In this document: piece by piece, positions 1 to 12,215 of the stretch
How the letters are laid out: the number at the start of each line of letters is the position of its first letter
How positions within the stretch are numbered: the first letter of the stretch is position 1
Made by a program: the position numbers and the translations under genes
NCBI GenBank assembly: GCA_947652605.1
Contig: OX393579.1
Span: forward strand, 5,890,001-5,954,000
From: Elmis aenea
Taxonomy: Eukaryota; Arthropoda; Insecta; Coleoptera; Elmidae
Length of the DNA stretch: 64,000 nt
Direction of reading: 5' to 3'
Notes under the pieces: model-generated
The model's database searches: none
Told to the model about the DNA's origin: nothing
Seen by the model: the letters and a program-made list of their open reading frames with translations, nothing else

Positions 1-49
1 TGCAATAAAATGCAAATCGCCACAGTTCTTAATTGTTATTTAATTTCAG

Positions 50-230
50 GTAAAGCGGTCCCATTCGTGGAACTAACTGTCGCTCACGCTTCGGTCCTGA
101 CCATCCTCGCGATCAGCTTCGAACGATACTACGCGATCTGCAAGCCCCTCAAAGCGGGATACATCTGCACCAAGGCGAGGGCGTCTCTGATCTGTTTGCT
201 TGCTTGGTTCGTCGCGGCCGTCTTTACGAG
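50..230 (+). CDS. ETHR: ETHR shared internal exon (TM3 to TM4)
   Basis: Internal exon of a class A peptide GPCR that I identify as the ecdysis-triggering hormone receptor, the Gq-coupled receptor on peptidergic neurons that starts the ecdysis motor programme. An acceptor (tttaatttcag) precedes it and a strong donor (gtaagt) follows at 231. The exon starts within a codon and ends after two bases of an Arg/Ser codon (phase 2). The translation contains VPFVELTVAHASVLTILAIS as TM3, then the DRY-box variant ERY, the ICL2 segment YAICKPLKAGYICTKARA, and TM4 ending WFVAAVFT. From memory this stretch is almost invariant in insect ETHRs. Upstream exons (N-terminus, TM1-2) lie outside the window. Downstream it can splice to either 28614 or 36057, both restoring Ser-Pro-Ile-Leu after TM4. 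The exon is GC-richer than its surroundings. Confidence 0.9.
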
Positions 231-755
231 GTAAGTGCCCGCTTCAAGTGTACTTCGATTGTTTGCGCACGAGCATGGTTGCTTATGGTGGTATTATGAT
301 CTGATTTATTTTTTTTTATATGCTTCGATGTAAGTAAACGTTTTATGGTGTAATGGAAATGTTAACTGTAATGTGTACTCTAGCTGTAAATAAATCGCTT
401 TGTTAACATCAGATTACAAACTACCTTGCAGAATTATATTTCCGGTTTTTGATGAATTCCTGTTCCTCTCTTCTCGCTGTAATTATTCTCAAGTTTTGTT
501 GATCTAGAAACGATCTCGTATTTAAGTTAGTTTCAGGTTTAATCTATTCGGAAATACGGTTTTTAAAATGAATGTTTCTGCTTGTTGTATTGTTTACTCC
601 AATGTTCAAAGGACTTTGCAACTTCAGTTAAAAACGTAAAGTTGTATTTTTTATTTAAAAAAATACGGACAGCGGTAAAAGGCACCTTTTTTGTACCTTT
701 ATAATGTTTACTTTAACACAAACGATGAATATAATTGAAAACACCTAGCAATATA

Positions 756-1620
756 CAGGGTGTTTCTTAAGTATTGCAAAAAAATTCAGGAGGTGATTGC
801 TTATTGGAAATTAAGGGGGGTCTGTCATAAAAAAAAATTCCTTAAACGTCTTTTCGAAGTTACACCCCCCCTAAAGGGGTGCGGTAAAATTAGGTTGTTA
901 TTTTATTTCTCAAATTTGGATATGTGTAGGAGAATGATACTTGGTAGATGTTTTATATTTATTAAAAGGTTTCCCATAGTAATACATATTTTTAATCATC
1001 TCCTACCTCCATAGGGTGCTGAAAAGTGCGACCCCTGTTGGTTTTCTTATCAGACGGGTGTAATGCATTTTAAGGTTAACGCGGTGACAACGCTATAACG
1101 CCCGTCAATTCTAAACAACATGAACATAAACAAACCATGGAAACCACCAAAATGAATCGTTTTATATTGGAATATTATTTGATGGTTCATGTTTACTTAT
1201 TTTATTTTTAACTCCAAAACGGTAGGTTTTACGAGATAAACTGGAGAATAAATAAAGTTTTTAAATAAATCAGGCTTTAAAGAAAAATATTTTTAATTGC
1301 AAAATTTTAACCCACCAAAAAGTTCTGATAAGAAAACCAACAGGGGTCGCACTTTTCAGCCCCCTGTGGAGGTGGGAGATGATTAAAAATATGACTATGG
1401 GAAACCTTTTAATAAGTATAAAACATGTACCAAATATTAGTTTCCTCAATTTATCCAAATTTAAGAAATAAAATAAAAATCTAATTTTACCGCACCCCTT
1501 TAGGGGGGTGTAACTTCGAAAGGAGACGTCTAAGGATTTTGTTTTTCATGAAAGACCCCCTTTAATTTTTCATAAGGAATCACCTCCTGAATTTTTTTGC
1601 AATACTTAAGAAACATCCTG
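756..1620. mobile_element. Mariner-type foldback MITE, family A, copy 1
   Basis: 865-bp element flanked by TA. The ends are CAGGGTGTTTCTTAAG and, inverted, CTTAAGAAACATCCTG. Arms of about 330 bp are inverted copies of each other, including the runs TTACACCCCCCCTAAAGGGG and CCCCTTTAGGGGGGTGTAAC. A second copy of the same family lies at 38519-39533. The open frames over both copies arise from the arms and have no protein character. TA target duplication and CAGGGTG termini suggest a Tc1/mariner-driven non-autonomous element. Confidence 0.8.
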
Positions 1621-4600
1621 TATATTGGTAAGCTTATTAAAAATCACATGTTTTAAGGGTTAGTTGCAAATTAATTAGTCCTTAAAATGTTTATTCTTAA
1701 AAGGACATTTCGTATATTATATAAATGTGTTTAGAAAAAAGATTAAACTTTTAGCGGTCTTAGTTTTGCGCGCCTATAGTATATTTTTTCTGTACTAAAA
1801 GGAATTTTACCTTACAAGTTTGCGCTATTAAGGTATTGCAAAATCAAAGAAATTGCAGGATCAACCTTTTTGGTGATTAAATCCTAACCAAACAGGATGA
1901 ATTTTAAAGGCATTTAGTAAATTTGATTGCATTTACAACATTTTTCGTTAAGTAACCTTAAGTCATATGTCACTAGTTTTCCATATAACAGTTTAAGAAA
2001 ACTAAATTTTTGACGTTGGCAATATGATAGTGCTAGTAGCATATGGTTGGTAAATTAGTTATTAATGTATAGTATTAGTTTTTAATATTCAGACGCTGGC
2101 TATGTTTTTTTTTTTAAATCTAAATTTAGATGTTTCTTTTCAGGCAGTTACAATTTATCCTGGTTTTGCGTCTTAATTGAAACAAAACTTTTTGTTTAAA
2201 CTTCATATAACTTTTTGCTCATAGCATAAACGTATTACTAACGTAAAGAATTTTTTTACTGGTAGTTTTATCCCCAGAACATCTAAAATTTATAAAATTA
2301 TTGACCCAACAAAAACCTATTTAACAAAAAACGTAGTTGTTAACGTACTGTTCAGTACAATCAGTAATTACAAAAAGCTGCGTATATTTTGAAAAAAATG
2401 GACACTCTTTATGTTTATAAGGCCTTTCCATTTAGTTTTTATTTCTAAATCTGTACGTGAACGTACAGAATACTTTTTTACATGCCTTCTGAATAGTGCA
2501 GAAGATTTGACCTTGCGCCTCCACCAATTTGTTTTAAATAAAAAACTAATTTTGAATTAAACGATCTGTTATCTGGTTCGCTTTTTTGAAAAGTTTTTTA
2601 AAGCTGAATAATAAGTTTTTTTTGTTGATAACTAATTGTATGAAGTGAGATGTTGCTAAAGAAAACGATGGAACACTCGTAAACAATTTTACACATTCAC
2701 TTATATAATTTTACACTTATTAAAAAAATTTGCACTGATTTGTGATTCATTTCTGCTAAATTTGTAAAAAATTGTCTGTTTTTATATTGTTTATAACGAA
2801 AATTGTTTGAATAAAATTTATGTTTATCTGTTAGAAGAAAAACGTTTTATGCTATAGCTTGGATAATATTCCATTATGAAGGGAAACATCTCCCTACCAT
2901 AAGATTTAGAGCATTTGCGATAAAAATATTGACACAAGAGAGATTTTATTGAAACCGATGCACTTTATGCGTTGTCACGTTCTTGTATAATGTGCTTAAA
3001 AAAATCAGTGATAGAGAAAAAAGCCCTCTTATAACAAGCCGCTCGCTGTACTAAAGAAATGCTACTTAGATATAAACGTTAAAACTTATTAATGGTTATC
3101 AATTTGTTGACGCAACTTTTGCATTCAGTTCAAGTTAAATTTGCTTTTCAACATTTTAGCGAGTTACAAAAAAAAACGCCTTAAAACTAACACCAAAAAA
3201 TTGCTTATTCATGACTTACAAATTTCTTATCTAAATCGTAAACTTTTATAAGTGAAAATAATGCAGTAAAAACTTAGGAACTTATGGCTAATAAATTGTT
3301 TACAAATAGATAAAGTTTTAATAATTTAAGCTATGAAAATATTTAACAATAATGAGAAGCCAATTAATGTATAAATATTATAAAACATATTATTTGAGTT
3401 AAAATAATGCACTGCTCTTTGTGAAGAAAGCTGAACTTGTGTCGTTAGTCCCTTGTGGATCAAGTTTCTAAACCAAAGTAGATGAATCCATTTTCAAGAT
3501 TCTTGTCATTGTCAGTGACAACAAAAATACATCTTATCGCAAATGATAAAGAGCACATTGTCTTAAAACTGATCGAACATGTCTTCATGGGATATTTCAT
3601 TTAAAAAAGCGATTTCTAATTAAAACGAATCACGGAAATATTTTGATTTTTTATTGATGTCGTAGTTATTTAAGTAAATGGAACAGGTATTATCTAATTT
3701 GAAAATGTACTTGCCTTGTGAGTTACGGGCAGTCTGTTCCTTTAACATATGCTTGCCTAGAACACAACAAACTTAATTCGAAACGGCCAGAAATAAAACC
3801 AAGAAGGTGCACCGCTGTACATCTTGCATGTACCACATTAAAACACATTGCACATCTATTTACATTAATATATGTGCAGGTTTATGACTAACCCAGCATG
3901 TTTACAAAGCCCGTTACAACTTCAAAAGCTTCAGATTTTGATGGCGATGTTAAAGTTTTACATAAAGTGAATACAAAATAAGTATACTAATACTTTGTTT
4001 ACTACATGAAAGTTTTGAATTTTTTATAAGATGGCTTTGCTACCAGAAGCTAAATAATGTACATCACTATACAGGAGGTGTGGTTTTCATCGCGAAGATC
4101 AAGATAATCTTAGAAACCGTTAGAGATTAAAAGCTTTTAAACATGAAATTTAACAGATATTATTGTTTGTTAGTCAAATTATAGAAATAGTTATAAAACT
4201 TTTACAATGATTACATAGAAAAATAATGTCTTTGGGACTAAATAAGTTATTAAATTGAAGTATCTTGCTAAAGTTGACTTCATCCATTTATAAAATAATA
4301 TAAAAATACTTAATAGGATATAAATAACTATTTCTTGTTCATTTTATTCAAAGAAGCCTATCTTATAGTTTGATACCAAAATATATGTTCCATTGTCCAT
4401 TGTTTCCTAATCGCCATTTGCGATTTAATGGCAGTGGGACAACAATGTTTCAGCAATTTATTTTATAGTTTCTATAAAACTTTAAATGAATTGCCGAATA
4501 AAACGATCTTGAAGGACAATTCTGTGCAAGTAATTTCCTACTACAAATAACTAGTTCACGTCTCCTAGGTACTGTTAGAGTAAAAATGTTCGCACTGGCA

Positions 4601-4940
4601 GTTGTCCAGGTTGTAAATTCCTTCCACAGTGGGTCATTTACATGTTAATCAAATTACGGATGACCTTTTAGTGGTGCGAATAGATTTTTCCCGCCCTCCT
4701 TTGGTAATTTATAGTGTCTTTGTTCTTTTGCAATTTGAGTATTACTACAAAAATGTAGTTTGTATTCAATGGATGTATCTAAATAATAACAATTGTTTCT
4801 AAAACAAAGCTTTTAAAATTACAACACAGCAAAATTTATAAATTGCATCCTCATTTTCGAAATTTATTGATTGAGCAATAATTTTCTTCGAAAAGAATTA
4901 TTATAATTCTTAAGAAATGAGTACAACAAATAATACTTTT

Positions 4941-4974
4941 TTCTCGAGAAATTCTTTAAAGGAATTCTCGAGAA
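4941..4974. repeat. Short imperfect hairpin
   Basis: TTCTCGAGAAATTC and GGAATTCTCGAGAA form an inverted repeat around a short TTTAAA-like centre. It has no transposon ends and no other context; function unknown. Confidence 0.5.
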
Positions 4975-5499
4975 GAAACACTAGTTACAGTATGTTAATA
5001 ATTTTGGTCCTTAACAAAGAAAATTTCCAAAGATTTCCGCGCAGTATACAAGTATATTAAAGGCCATTACCCTTACCTATCATACTTCAAAAGTTGTTAA
5101 GATCCTAGCGCTGAATAATTCCGAACTAACCATTATGGAAATATTTCATAAATTTATGTTATATAATCCTTGCATGTGACGTGAAAATAAATTATTCCCT
5201 CGTATGGTTACCGGAAAACTTTGAAATTTAGTGGCCATTAATGTAATAATGTCACTGTAATTAACAATGTTTTATGAAAGGTTTAAGTTAACTACGTTTA
5301 AGAGTTACTTATGCCATTAATTTTCTTTGTGGAAAATTATGTGGGTATCGTATAAAACCCATTTGTCACTTGTATTTATGAGTAACCTTGAAATAGGCTC
5401 GTCTTTGGACGAAAATTAAGTTACTTGATATGAATGCGTAGCTCGTTTTCATATGAAATTGCTTTTAAGAGTGAAAAATATTGTGATACAAACGTTGGC

Positions 5500-5715
5500 G
5501 TAGGCAGGAGGGGAACAGGGGGGTTAGAACTCCCCCATAGGTTTTCAATAAGTCGGTTAAAGATCCGGAGAACAGTAAATTTTGTGCTAAAAAAAAGGTT
5601 AAACACCAAAAACATCCAGCTGCAAAAAGATAGTGGTGACCTAAAAATAGGTCCTCAGCTGTTTTTGCTTTTGTTAACCCCCCACCATGGAAGCATCCTA
5701 CCTATGCCGCTGGAT
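5500..5715. other. GC-richer island of unknown nature
   Basis: About 200 bases in the ETHR intron stand out from the AT-rich surroundings by runs such as GGAGGGGAACAGGGGGG and CCCCCCACCATGG. Partial inverted similarity exists between 5597-5625 and 5655-5680 (GGTTAA...CAGCTG). Open frames exist on both strands but resemble no protein I know. Possibly a worn TE fragment. Confidence 0.3.
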
Positions 5716-6009
5716 ACAAATATATTTATATAATCAAGAGAATAAAAGAGATATCTGATACCCTTTAGACGAAAGAACAGAAGAGTAATGTCTTCGAGAA
5801 CCAGTAAATTTAAAATTGAGCATTAAGAAATAATATTCTAAGCTTTATCCAAAGTGATTGGTTTGAAATAGAATAAATTTAGTTCATTTTTAATAATCAA
5901 TTTAATTTGAAAAGCTTTTCTTGCACTACGAGTTCTAAGCTGAATTTGCAATGTAATTTTGTATCTCATTAATAACGGTGAGCCAAAAATTGTGTCCAAA
6001 ATTGTGACA

Positions 6010-6165
6010 AGCAACGTAACGTTAATTCTTAAAAGAAATTTGCGGGGTAGAAGATTCTTCTCTGAGAAGCAGATTAACACTGCTGTTCACAATTATTTTG
6101 CAAGTATTACGAAAAGGGAAAGGTTGACAGCTTTGAAGGAGTTAAAAGTGAAGTGTCGTATGTGA
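6010..6165 (+). pseudogene. Probable mariner transposase C-terminal fragment
   Basis: The frame ending at 6165 reads LRGRRFFSEKQINTAVHNYF and then a basic end with KVKCRM. This has the pattern of the C-terminal end of mariner transposases (a G-[KR]-RF segment, then alternating acidic and AV residues, then a final Cys/basic motif). No ends or catalytic residues are present. A decayed, isolated fragment; the family assignment is tentative. Confidence 0.35.
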
Positions 6166-6535
6166 ATAGAATTACTTTGAACATGTTGAAACCAAATTAA
6201 AATTGACTTTTGTATTCTATTAGTAGAATTCAATGATAAGATCTTTAGTTAGCTCTGTAGCAAAATCCACATAATTATTATCCTACTTATATTTATCTTT
6301 AGATATTTTCTTAAACTTATACTTAATCCTTTATGCAAAATATACTGTCAATTTAGATTACTCAGTAGCAGTACCTACCAATATAAATTAGATTGTAGTG
6401 TTAAATAATTAAACACCCCTACTATTTAATTTTCAAGTAATAAATAGGTAAAGAGAACATAGATCGTTTATTTCGAGTTTTCATCTGTTAATAACACTTT
6501 CATAAGTTAATTTAACACCTCAACTTTCAATTATA

Positions 6536-7110
6536 GTATATTACATAATAAGAGTTGCAAGAAGCATATTACGCACGAGTGGAAAAGTTGCGCACGGAGC
6601 CGCGTAGCGGCGAGTGCGTATTTTCACGAGTGCGTAATTGCTTTACAGCTCGTGTTATGTAGCTTACTTGTTCTACGAACACAATACCTACGATTTTAAC
6701 GGCTTTTTGGCTAATATACACATGTAATTACGTTGTCTTGTCAATTTTGACGTAAGCCTACTTTGACATATCTGGACAAGTGTGCGTTTTGCTTACCATG
6801 CGTTATGGTGCCTGTTCACGTGAGAGTAAACAACTCTCGATAGCAGCGTCGCCAAGGATACAGCCAATCGGGAGTTACTCTCAGGGGCTGTATCCTTGGC
6901 GACGCTGCTATCGAGAGTTGTTTACTCTCACGTGGACAGGCACCATTATAACTCACTAGGCAGGCAGGAAGTGTGTGACGTGAGTCTACTTTGATCATTT
7001 CTTTAAAAAAAAACCTGTGCTTTTTGCTTACCGTGCGCAAGGACCCAGTTACTATCCATGCAGGCTGTACGGTAACAGTCATTTACATTAGTGGTCGTAG
7101 AAAAATGTAT
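6536..7110. mobile_element. Dispersed repeat family B, copy 1
   Basis: Begins TATTACATAATAAGAGTTG and contains CGAGTGCGTATTTTCACGAG, GTAATTGCTTTACAGCTCG and, near the end, TGCTTTTTGCTTACCGTGCG and TGCAGGCTGTAC. The same blocks occur in the same order at 27823-28147, so this is a dispersed repeat with at least two copies here. This copy is longer because a 140-bp palindrome (6806-6945) lies inside it. Confidence 0.7.
6806..6945. mobile_element. 140-bp near-perfect palindromic MITE with TTA target duplication
   Basis: Arms at 6805-6865 and 6886-6946 are inverted copies with one mismatch in 61 positions, around a 20-base loop. The termini TGGTGCCTGT and ACAGGCACCA are flanked by TTA on both sides (6803-6805 and 6946-6948). 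A TTA duplication is typical of PIF/Harbinger-type insertions. The near identity of the arms means a young or recently homogenised insertion. It sits inside repeat family B; the related copy at 27823 lacks it. Confidence 0.75.
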
Positions 7111-8169
7111 ATTATTTCATAAAAACTGAACAAACACCAGAACATTGGGGTTTTGTCTAAGATCAATTTGTCTATGATCAACGGAATTAACAAACGCGGT
7201 TGGTGGATAACTTATTGCTTGTCGATAATGTTTATCTCATTTCACAAATAATCCGTAAGCCATGTATAACAAGACGATAAAAAATGCCTTCAACTAATCC
7301 TACCCTTGTCTCGATCATTTTTCACATATTTCGTGTGGATTTATTTGTCAGTCGAATGTCAGTTGAAATATTTGGCGTAATATGTCACTATCCACTCGGT
7401 TTAACATTGCCCGCTTGACAAGAACGAGATCAAAATTGTTACCGCACGATCTGTTTTTATTAGAAAATTGAGCTTTGGAAAGCGTTTAAAAAACAAAATA
7501 GGTACGCCTTTTTGGTGTAATAACGTCCGTACATTATTTCAAAAACTTTTAAGTTTTGCGTGAGGATATAAGGCGGCTCAACAATTTGTAGGTATAACTT
7601 ATACGTATCATGTAGAAGTTCAGAATTTATAGAGATTCCAAAACACTTAATTTAAAAGAAACACCCGTTTTGGTTTCCCTCGTTTCGATGTAATTTATTC
7701 GAGGACTTGGTTCATGTTCAACAAGTGTTCAACGACGGAGGAAGTTTGAATTTTAATGTGCAAAGTCTTTTTAAGTTATTTGCATATTTTTTTAAGATAT
7801 AATGTTGCAAGTACGTTTTACCTACACATACAACCTTTGATTTCTCAGTTGTTTTATACAGTTTCAGGGAAGGTTCTTTAAAAACATAATACTAGCACTT
7901 TTTGGCTAAATTTGTAAGTATCAGGTAACTAAAAAAAGTTCATGCGGTTTCTTTTTAATACAGATTGCCATGAATATTTTTTAAGTTTTTGTTTTCGATA
8001 GCACTTTTTTTATAGTGTCATCTGCTTTGGTTTTAATCACTCTTTCATTCGATACATTCAAATTTGGCAATAACTGGTTAATTCATATTTAAAAACTAAC
8101 TTGTGTATAAAAATAATATACCATTGTTTTATTTTTCAGTTAAACGTAAAATAAGAATTTTAGTAAGTA

Positions 8170-9125
8170 CAGGGTCCGGCAAAATGATCTCCCACATTTT
8201 AATCTTTAATAAAAACGCCATTGTAAATGCTATTTAGATTTTATTTTTATTAACTGAAAATGTATGCTATGCCATTTGTTTTTATTAAGTTTTAAAAATT
8301 ACAGAGTCCAAATGGCGACCATTTTTTTCGATATACATTCGAAGCTGATTTCTGAAAGTTTCCATCACTCGAGCAGTAATTTGAGGCGATATTCCTGTAA
8401 TTTCTTGGCGTATTGCTGCTTTCAATTCGTCAATGGTTCGGGGATGGTGTTGAAAAACCTTCGCTTTCAGGTAGCCCCAAAGGAAAAATTAGCATGGAGC
8501 AAGATCGGGTGAACGCGCAGGCCACCCAACGTCTCCACGTAACGAGATTACGTGTCCTGGAAACATTTCCCTTAAACGTCCATTGTCCTTCTTGTCGTAT
8601 GAGCCGTAGCTCCATCCTGTTGAAACCATACATCCAAAACTTAGAGAACTTGAACATCCGGATGTATGGTTTCAACAGGATGGAGCTACGGCTCATACGG
8701 CAAGAAGGACAATGGACGTTTTAAGGGAAATGTTCCCAGTACACGTATCTCGTTATATGGAGACGTTGGGTGGCCTGCGCGTTCACCCGATCTTGCCCCA
8801 TGCGACTTTTTCCTTTGGGGCTACCTGAAAGCGAAGGTTTTTCAACACCATCCCCGAACCATTGACGAATTGAAAGCAGCAATACGCCATGAAATTACAG
8901 GAATATCGCCTCAAATTACTGCTCGAGTGATGGAAACTTTCAGAAATCAGCTTCGAATGTGTATCGAAAAAAATGGTCACCATTTGGATTCTGTAATTTT
9001 TAAAACTTAATAAAAACAAATGGCATAGCATTCATTTTCAGTTAATAAAAATAAAATCTAAATAGCATTTACAATGGCGTTTTTATTAAAGATTAAAATG
9101 TGGGAGATCATTTTGCCGGACCCTG
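8170..9125. mobile_element. Snap-back element built from an inverted duplication of a transposase 3' end
   Basis: 956 bp, flanked by TA, with ends CAGGGTCCGGCAAAATGATC and its inverse. The two halves (about 470 bp each, meeting near 8640-8655) are inverted copies. On the + strand the right half encodes the end of a Tc1/mariner-superfamily (DDE_3-like) transposase: QQDGATAHTARRTMDVLR with the second catalytic Asp in one frame, then after a frameshift GWPARSPDLAPCDFFLWGYL with the third, and a stop at 9008-9010. The left half carries the same sequence on the - strand. The N-terminal domain and first Asp are absent, so it cannot be autonomous. Confidence 0.85.
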
Positions 9126-9929
9126 TATAAAGAAACAGCTTTTGAACTTTAATTGTAAGCAGTGTTACATGTTTAGTAAAAGCTTTAATACTGTTTAAGT
9201 TTTAAAAGAGTAAAGGAATGTTACTCCAGTAATTAATTTTTTTGTCTCGAGAAAATTGATGCTCAGTATACGGCAACAAGTAAATTCTCTTCTGTATAAG
9301 TAAATTCTTTCGCGTAGGTTGCAACATTTGTTTGTTGTTTTATTACATTCTCTGAGCAAATATGACGAAAAAACGCAATAACGCAGGCACATGAAAACGT
9401 TGACATTTTAAAATCGAGAATTTCCACGTAGCATCGTTCGCGTATTTCGTAATCAAGTGAATTGCTTGAATTTTTCTGTTAATTACTGTGATTGTAAACT
9501 TTGATTAAGATGTAGAGAGTCCGTTGTAATTTCATCAGCATCGTAGGTTGTATGTAAACAAGCTCCCATATACAGAGGGCTATATTTTATTGCTCCATTA
9601 TGCTGGTAGAACATGGACCTTTAAAGCTAATATGTTAGCTAGCACAATGTGAATGCGTTAATTAAACATTGCCCTCTCTTCACAGCCCACTTTGTTTCTG
9701 ATTATTAAAGCTCAAGAGGATAATGTTGAACATTTAATGCTGGAGCTGAGATATCGTAGAGTCTATTGTCATGAGTAATTATCAGTAATAGATTAACGAC
9801 ATAATTAAATTGAAACTTAATAACGATAAAAATTTAAAATTTTTATCTTAATGAGTGATGTGCTTAAGTTTTGTTTTGTTTAAGGAAGCTAAAGAAATAT
9901 ATAAATAAAGTTTGTTCAAATTTAATTAG

Positions 9930-10852
9930 CAAAGTGCCCTAATATGGAATACTTTTTTGTATTCGGCAATAATATTCACATTTATTCAACTAAATTTTGC
10001 AAAACAAATTATAAGGAATTTGTAATGAATACGCAACACACTACTCGAATTCTGGTACGATATTACTGTAGATATTTCTTATATAGCTATTTTTTTTAAT
10101 GTTACTACTATTCCATATTAAGCTCCTGGGGAACCTAATATGGAATACTAGGGGTTCTTAATATAGAATATAGAATTATATAGGAAATATACATTAAAAT
10201 AAACAACTGCTCATAGATTAATCTTTTATTTCTTTCTTATTTGCATTATTACTTAAACCAAACCAAAACTCTGTTATTTGTAAATTAAATTATAATTCAA
10301 GTGTCATTCGAACTAAATGTTGATAATTTATTTATTTTTTACAGGTAGTACTATAGAATTGTTTTTTTTTTGGGTATTTTGCACATTTTTCGTCTGCCCA
10401 TTTCTGACACTTTTGACACGGAACCCATATTGCTGTACTTAGTGACCATAATTCATTATAAGGCATCTCTATGTATTCCATATTAGGTATCAATGTGACA
10501 TTTCAAAAATCGGTATATGTAAAACATGAAATGGCCCCAATCAAAATTTTGGTCTATTTAATTGAAATGTAAAGGCTCATGCTAAATAAACATGCAATAA
10601 AATATTTTATATCATTTACCCTAGCATATAATATTTTGCACTGAAAGATTTAGCCTAAAAACTCAGTAGCACGTCAAAAATATGTTTGAATCTGTTATGT
10701 AACCTACTGAATATTTTTTAACTATTTTACATTTGGGAATGTGTGATCAATGTACAAATAGGTACATATACTTTTCAACAGATATCGCTTATTTATTGTC
10801 ATAAAACTGATGTATTCCATAATAGGTAACTGTTCCATATTAGGGCACTTTA
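9930..10852. mobile_element. Non-autonomous DNA element with repeated CCTAATATGGAATAC motifs
   Basis: The ends AAAGTGCCCTAATATGGAA (9931) and TTCCATATTAGGGCACTTT (to 10851) are inverted copies. Five further variants of TATTCCATATTAGG lie inside, in both orientations (near 10110, 10134, 10155, 10471 and 10811). On the - strand, 10340-10460 reads WVPCQKCQKWADEKCAKYP, a CxxC...W...C pattern seen at the C-terminus of some pogo-like transposases. The target duplication is not clear. Probably a deleted DNA transposon; the pogo link is inference. Confidence 0.6.
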
Positions 10853-11064
10853 CTCTAACATAAATTAGTGTACAGCGTACAGCACTGCTATTCTAATTGT
10901 TTTATGACATACCAAAACTACAATTTAACCAAAGCCAGAGAGTAAAAGTATTTTCATACAAGTTTTTTTCCAAAATTAATTGCATCTATTGCAGATATTT
11001 TTAATTCTTTGTTGAACTAGGTTCTCGGGCGCTGAACTGCGTCTGTTGCTGGTCTCTAGAGAGA

Positions 11065-11116
11065 CCGAGTTCTCGACGTTACGACGAGGTCACACTCGTC
11101 ATCTTCAGGAGTCTGG
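11065..11116 (-). ncRNA. Hammerhead-like motif, degenerate
   Basis: On the - strand: CCAGACTC (stem I), CTGAAGA (core), one unpaired T, GACGAG-TGTGAC-CTCGTC (stem II, 6 bp), GTAAC (consensus GAAAC), GTC (cleavage triplet), then GAG-AA-CT-C-GG closing stem I with bulges. All parts of a hammerhead are in order, but the core GAAA reads GTAA, so activity is unlikely. Such motifs occur in the terminal repeats of Penelope-like and related retroelements. Confidence 0.35.
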
Positions 11117-11879
11117 ATTAATTTTTTAATTCTGTTTATAAAGATGATGAACAACTCCAAGTAACAACAAATTTACAGCTGCACAACGTCGACTTACTTT
11201 GCAGAAAATCTTGTCTTCTCCCTTGAGGGTTAACAACCTGATCTAGCAAGTTATAAAATATTGGCACAGTATCAAGTTTAAAATGCTCTTCCAAAGTAAA
11301 CCGCACCGTGCGTAAACATTTTAACGTGCGCTTTAATGTCCGAGTAAACTTTTTATGCAGACATCGGCTTTTAGGGACACAGGTCTACTTTCCCACCGCT
11401 TGTTTACGAAGCTTTCAATTCTCTAAAGTAGACGTAATCTACTTGAGAACACTTCATCCTTTGTCCTTTATTTTCAGTCTAGACCCAATAATTTATGAAA
11501 TTTAAGTACATGAAGTGCAGTCGGCTAGGTCGTGAAATTATGGACTTCAATACCAATCACTCTAAAAGCACTCATTCTGAATATCGAGTGTCGTAAGTCA
11601 CTTAAAAAAAAGCTGAATTTTTTTAGTCATCTGATAAAACAAAAAAGATTTTGGAATTATGTATTATATTTCACTGCAGGTCAACGAACTTGAAGTTGTT
11701 TTTAAAATTTTATACACTTGGAGTTTTGAAAATTAAAATTATAAATTATAAAATATCAAGAAAACAATTGTACCTAAAAATCTTGTGATACGATGGCGCA
11801 TTTTTATGCAGTCTACTTAAACGCCTATGCAAGTTGCATAGATTTAGTCATACAACTTCTTAAATCATAGCACTTTTGC

Positions 11880-12215
11880 AGGGGTTTCGTTTTTGACGTT
11901 TTTTTCCGGGACCGTTTAAGATGTTTTCAAAAATTTTGCACCATTTTACTTGCAAAGGATGCGCGAATTGGTAAATAGAAGAATTCAGATTTATTCTCTG
12001 ACGGTTTCATGACCAACGCGAGAGCAAAAATTACTTTTATTATTCAACTTTTCAGTTTTTTCCCTATTTTTCTGAAGGAAATGGCCAGTGGCACGTGTAA
12101 CTCTGTAAAACATTTGGTGTTGATGTTCTTGATGCAATAAACACAGCTTTGATCAGATTTTAGCGACAACACATCGTGACCTTCCCTGGTTAGAAAAATA
12201 TTCGTTCTGAAAACT
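11880..12215. repeat. Dispersed repeat family C, copy 1 (rearranged)
   Basis: Two blocks shared with 41440-41750: the block around TTTTACTTGCAAAG with TCTGACGGTTT runs in the same direction, while the block around ACACAGCTTTGATCAGATT with CATCGTGACCTTCC is inverted relative to the second copy. The frame at 12044-12307 covers this repeat and is not a gene. Confidence 0.55.

Noticed and set aside
5434..5733. 99-codon frame on the + strand with a 64-codon frame opposite
   Set aside because: No domain, no splice context, biased only by local GC runs; treated as non-coding.
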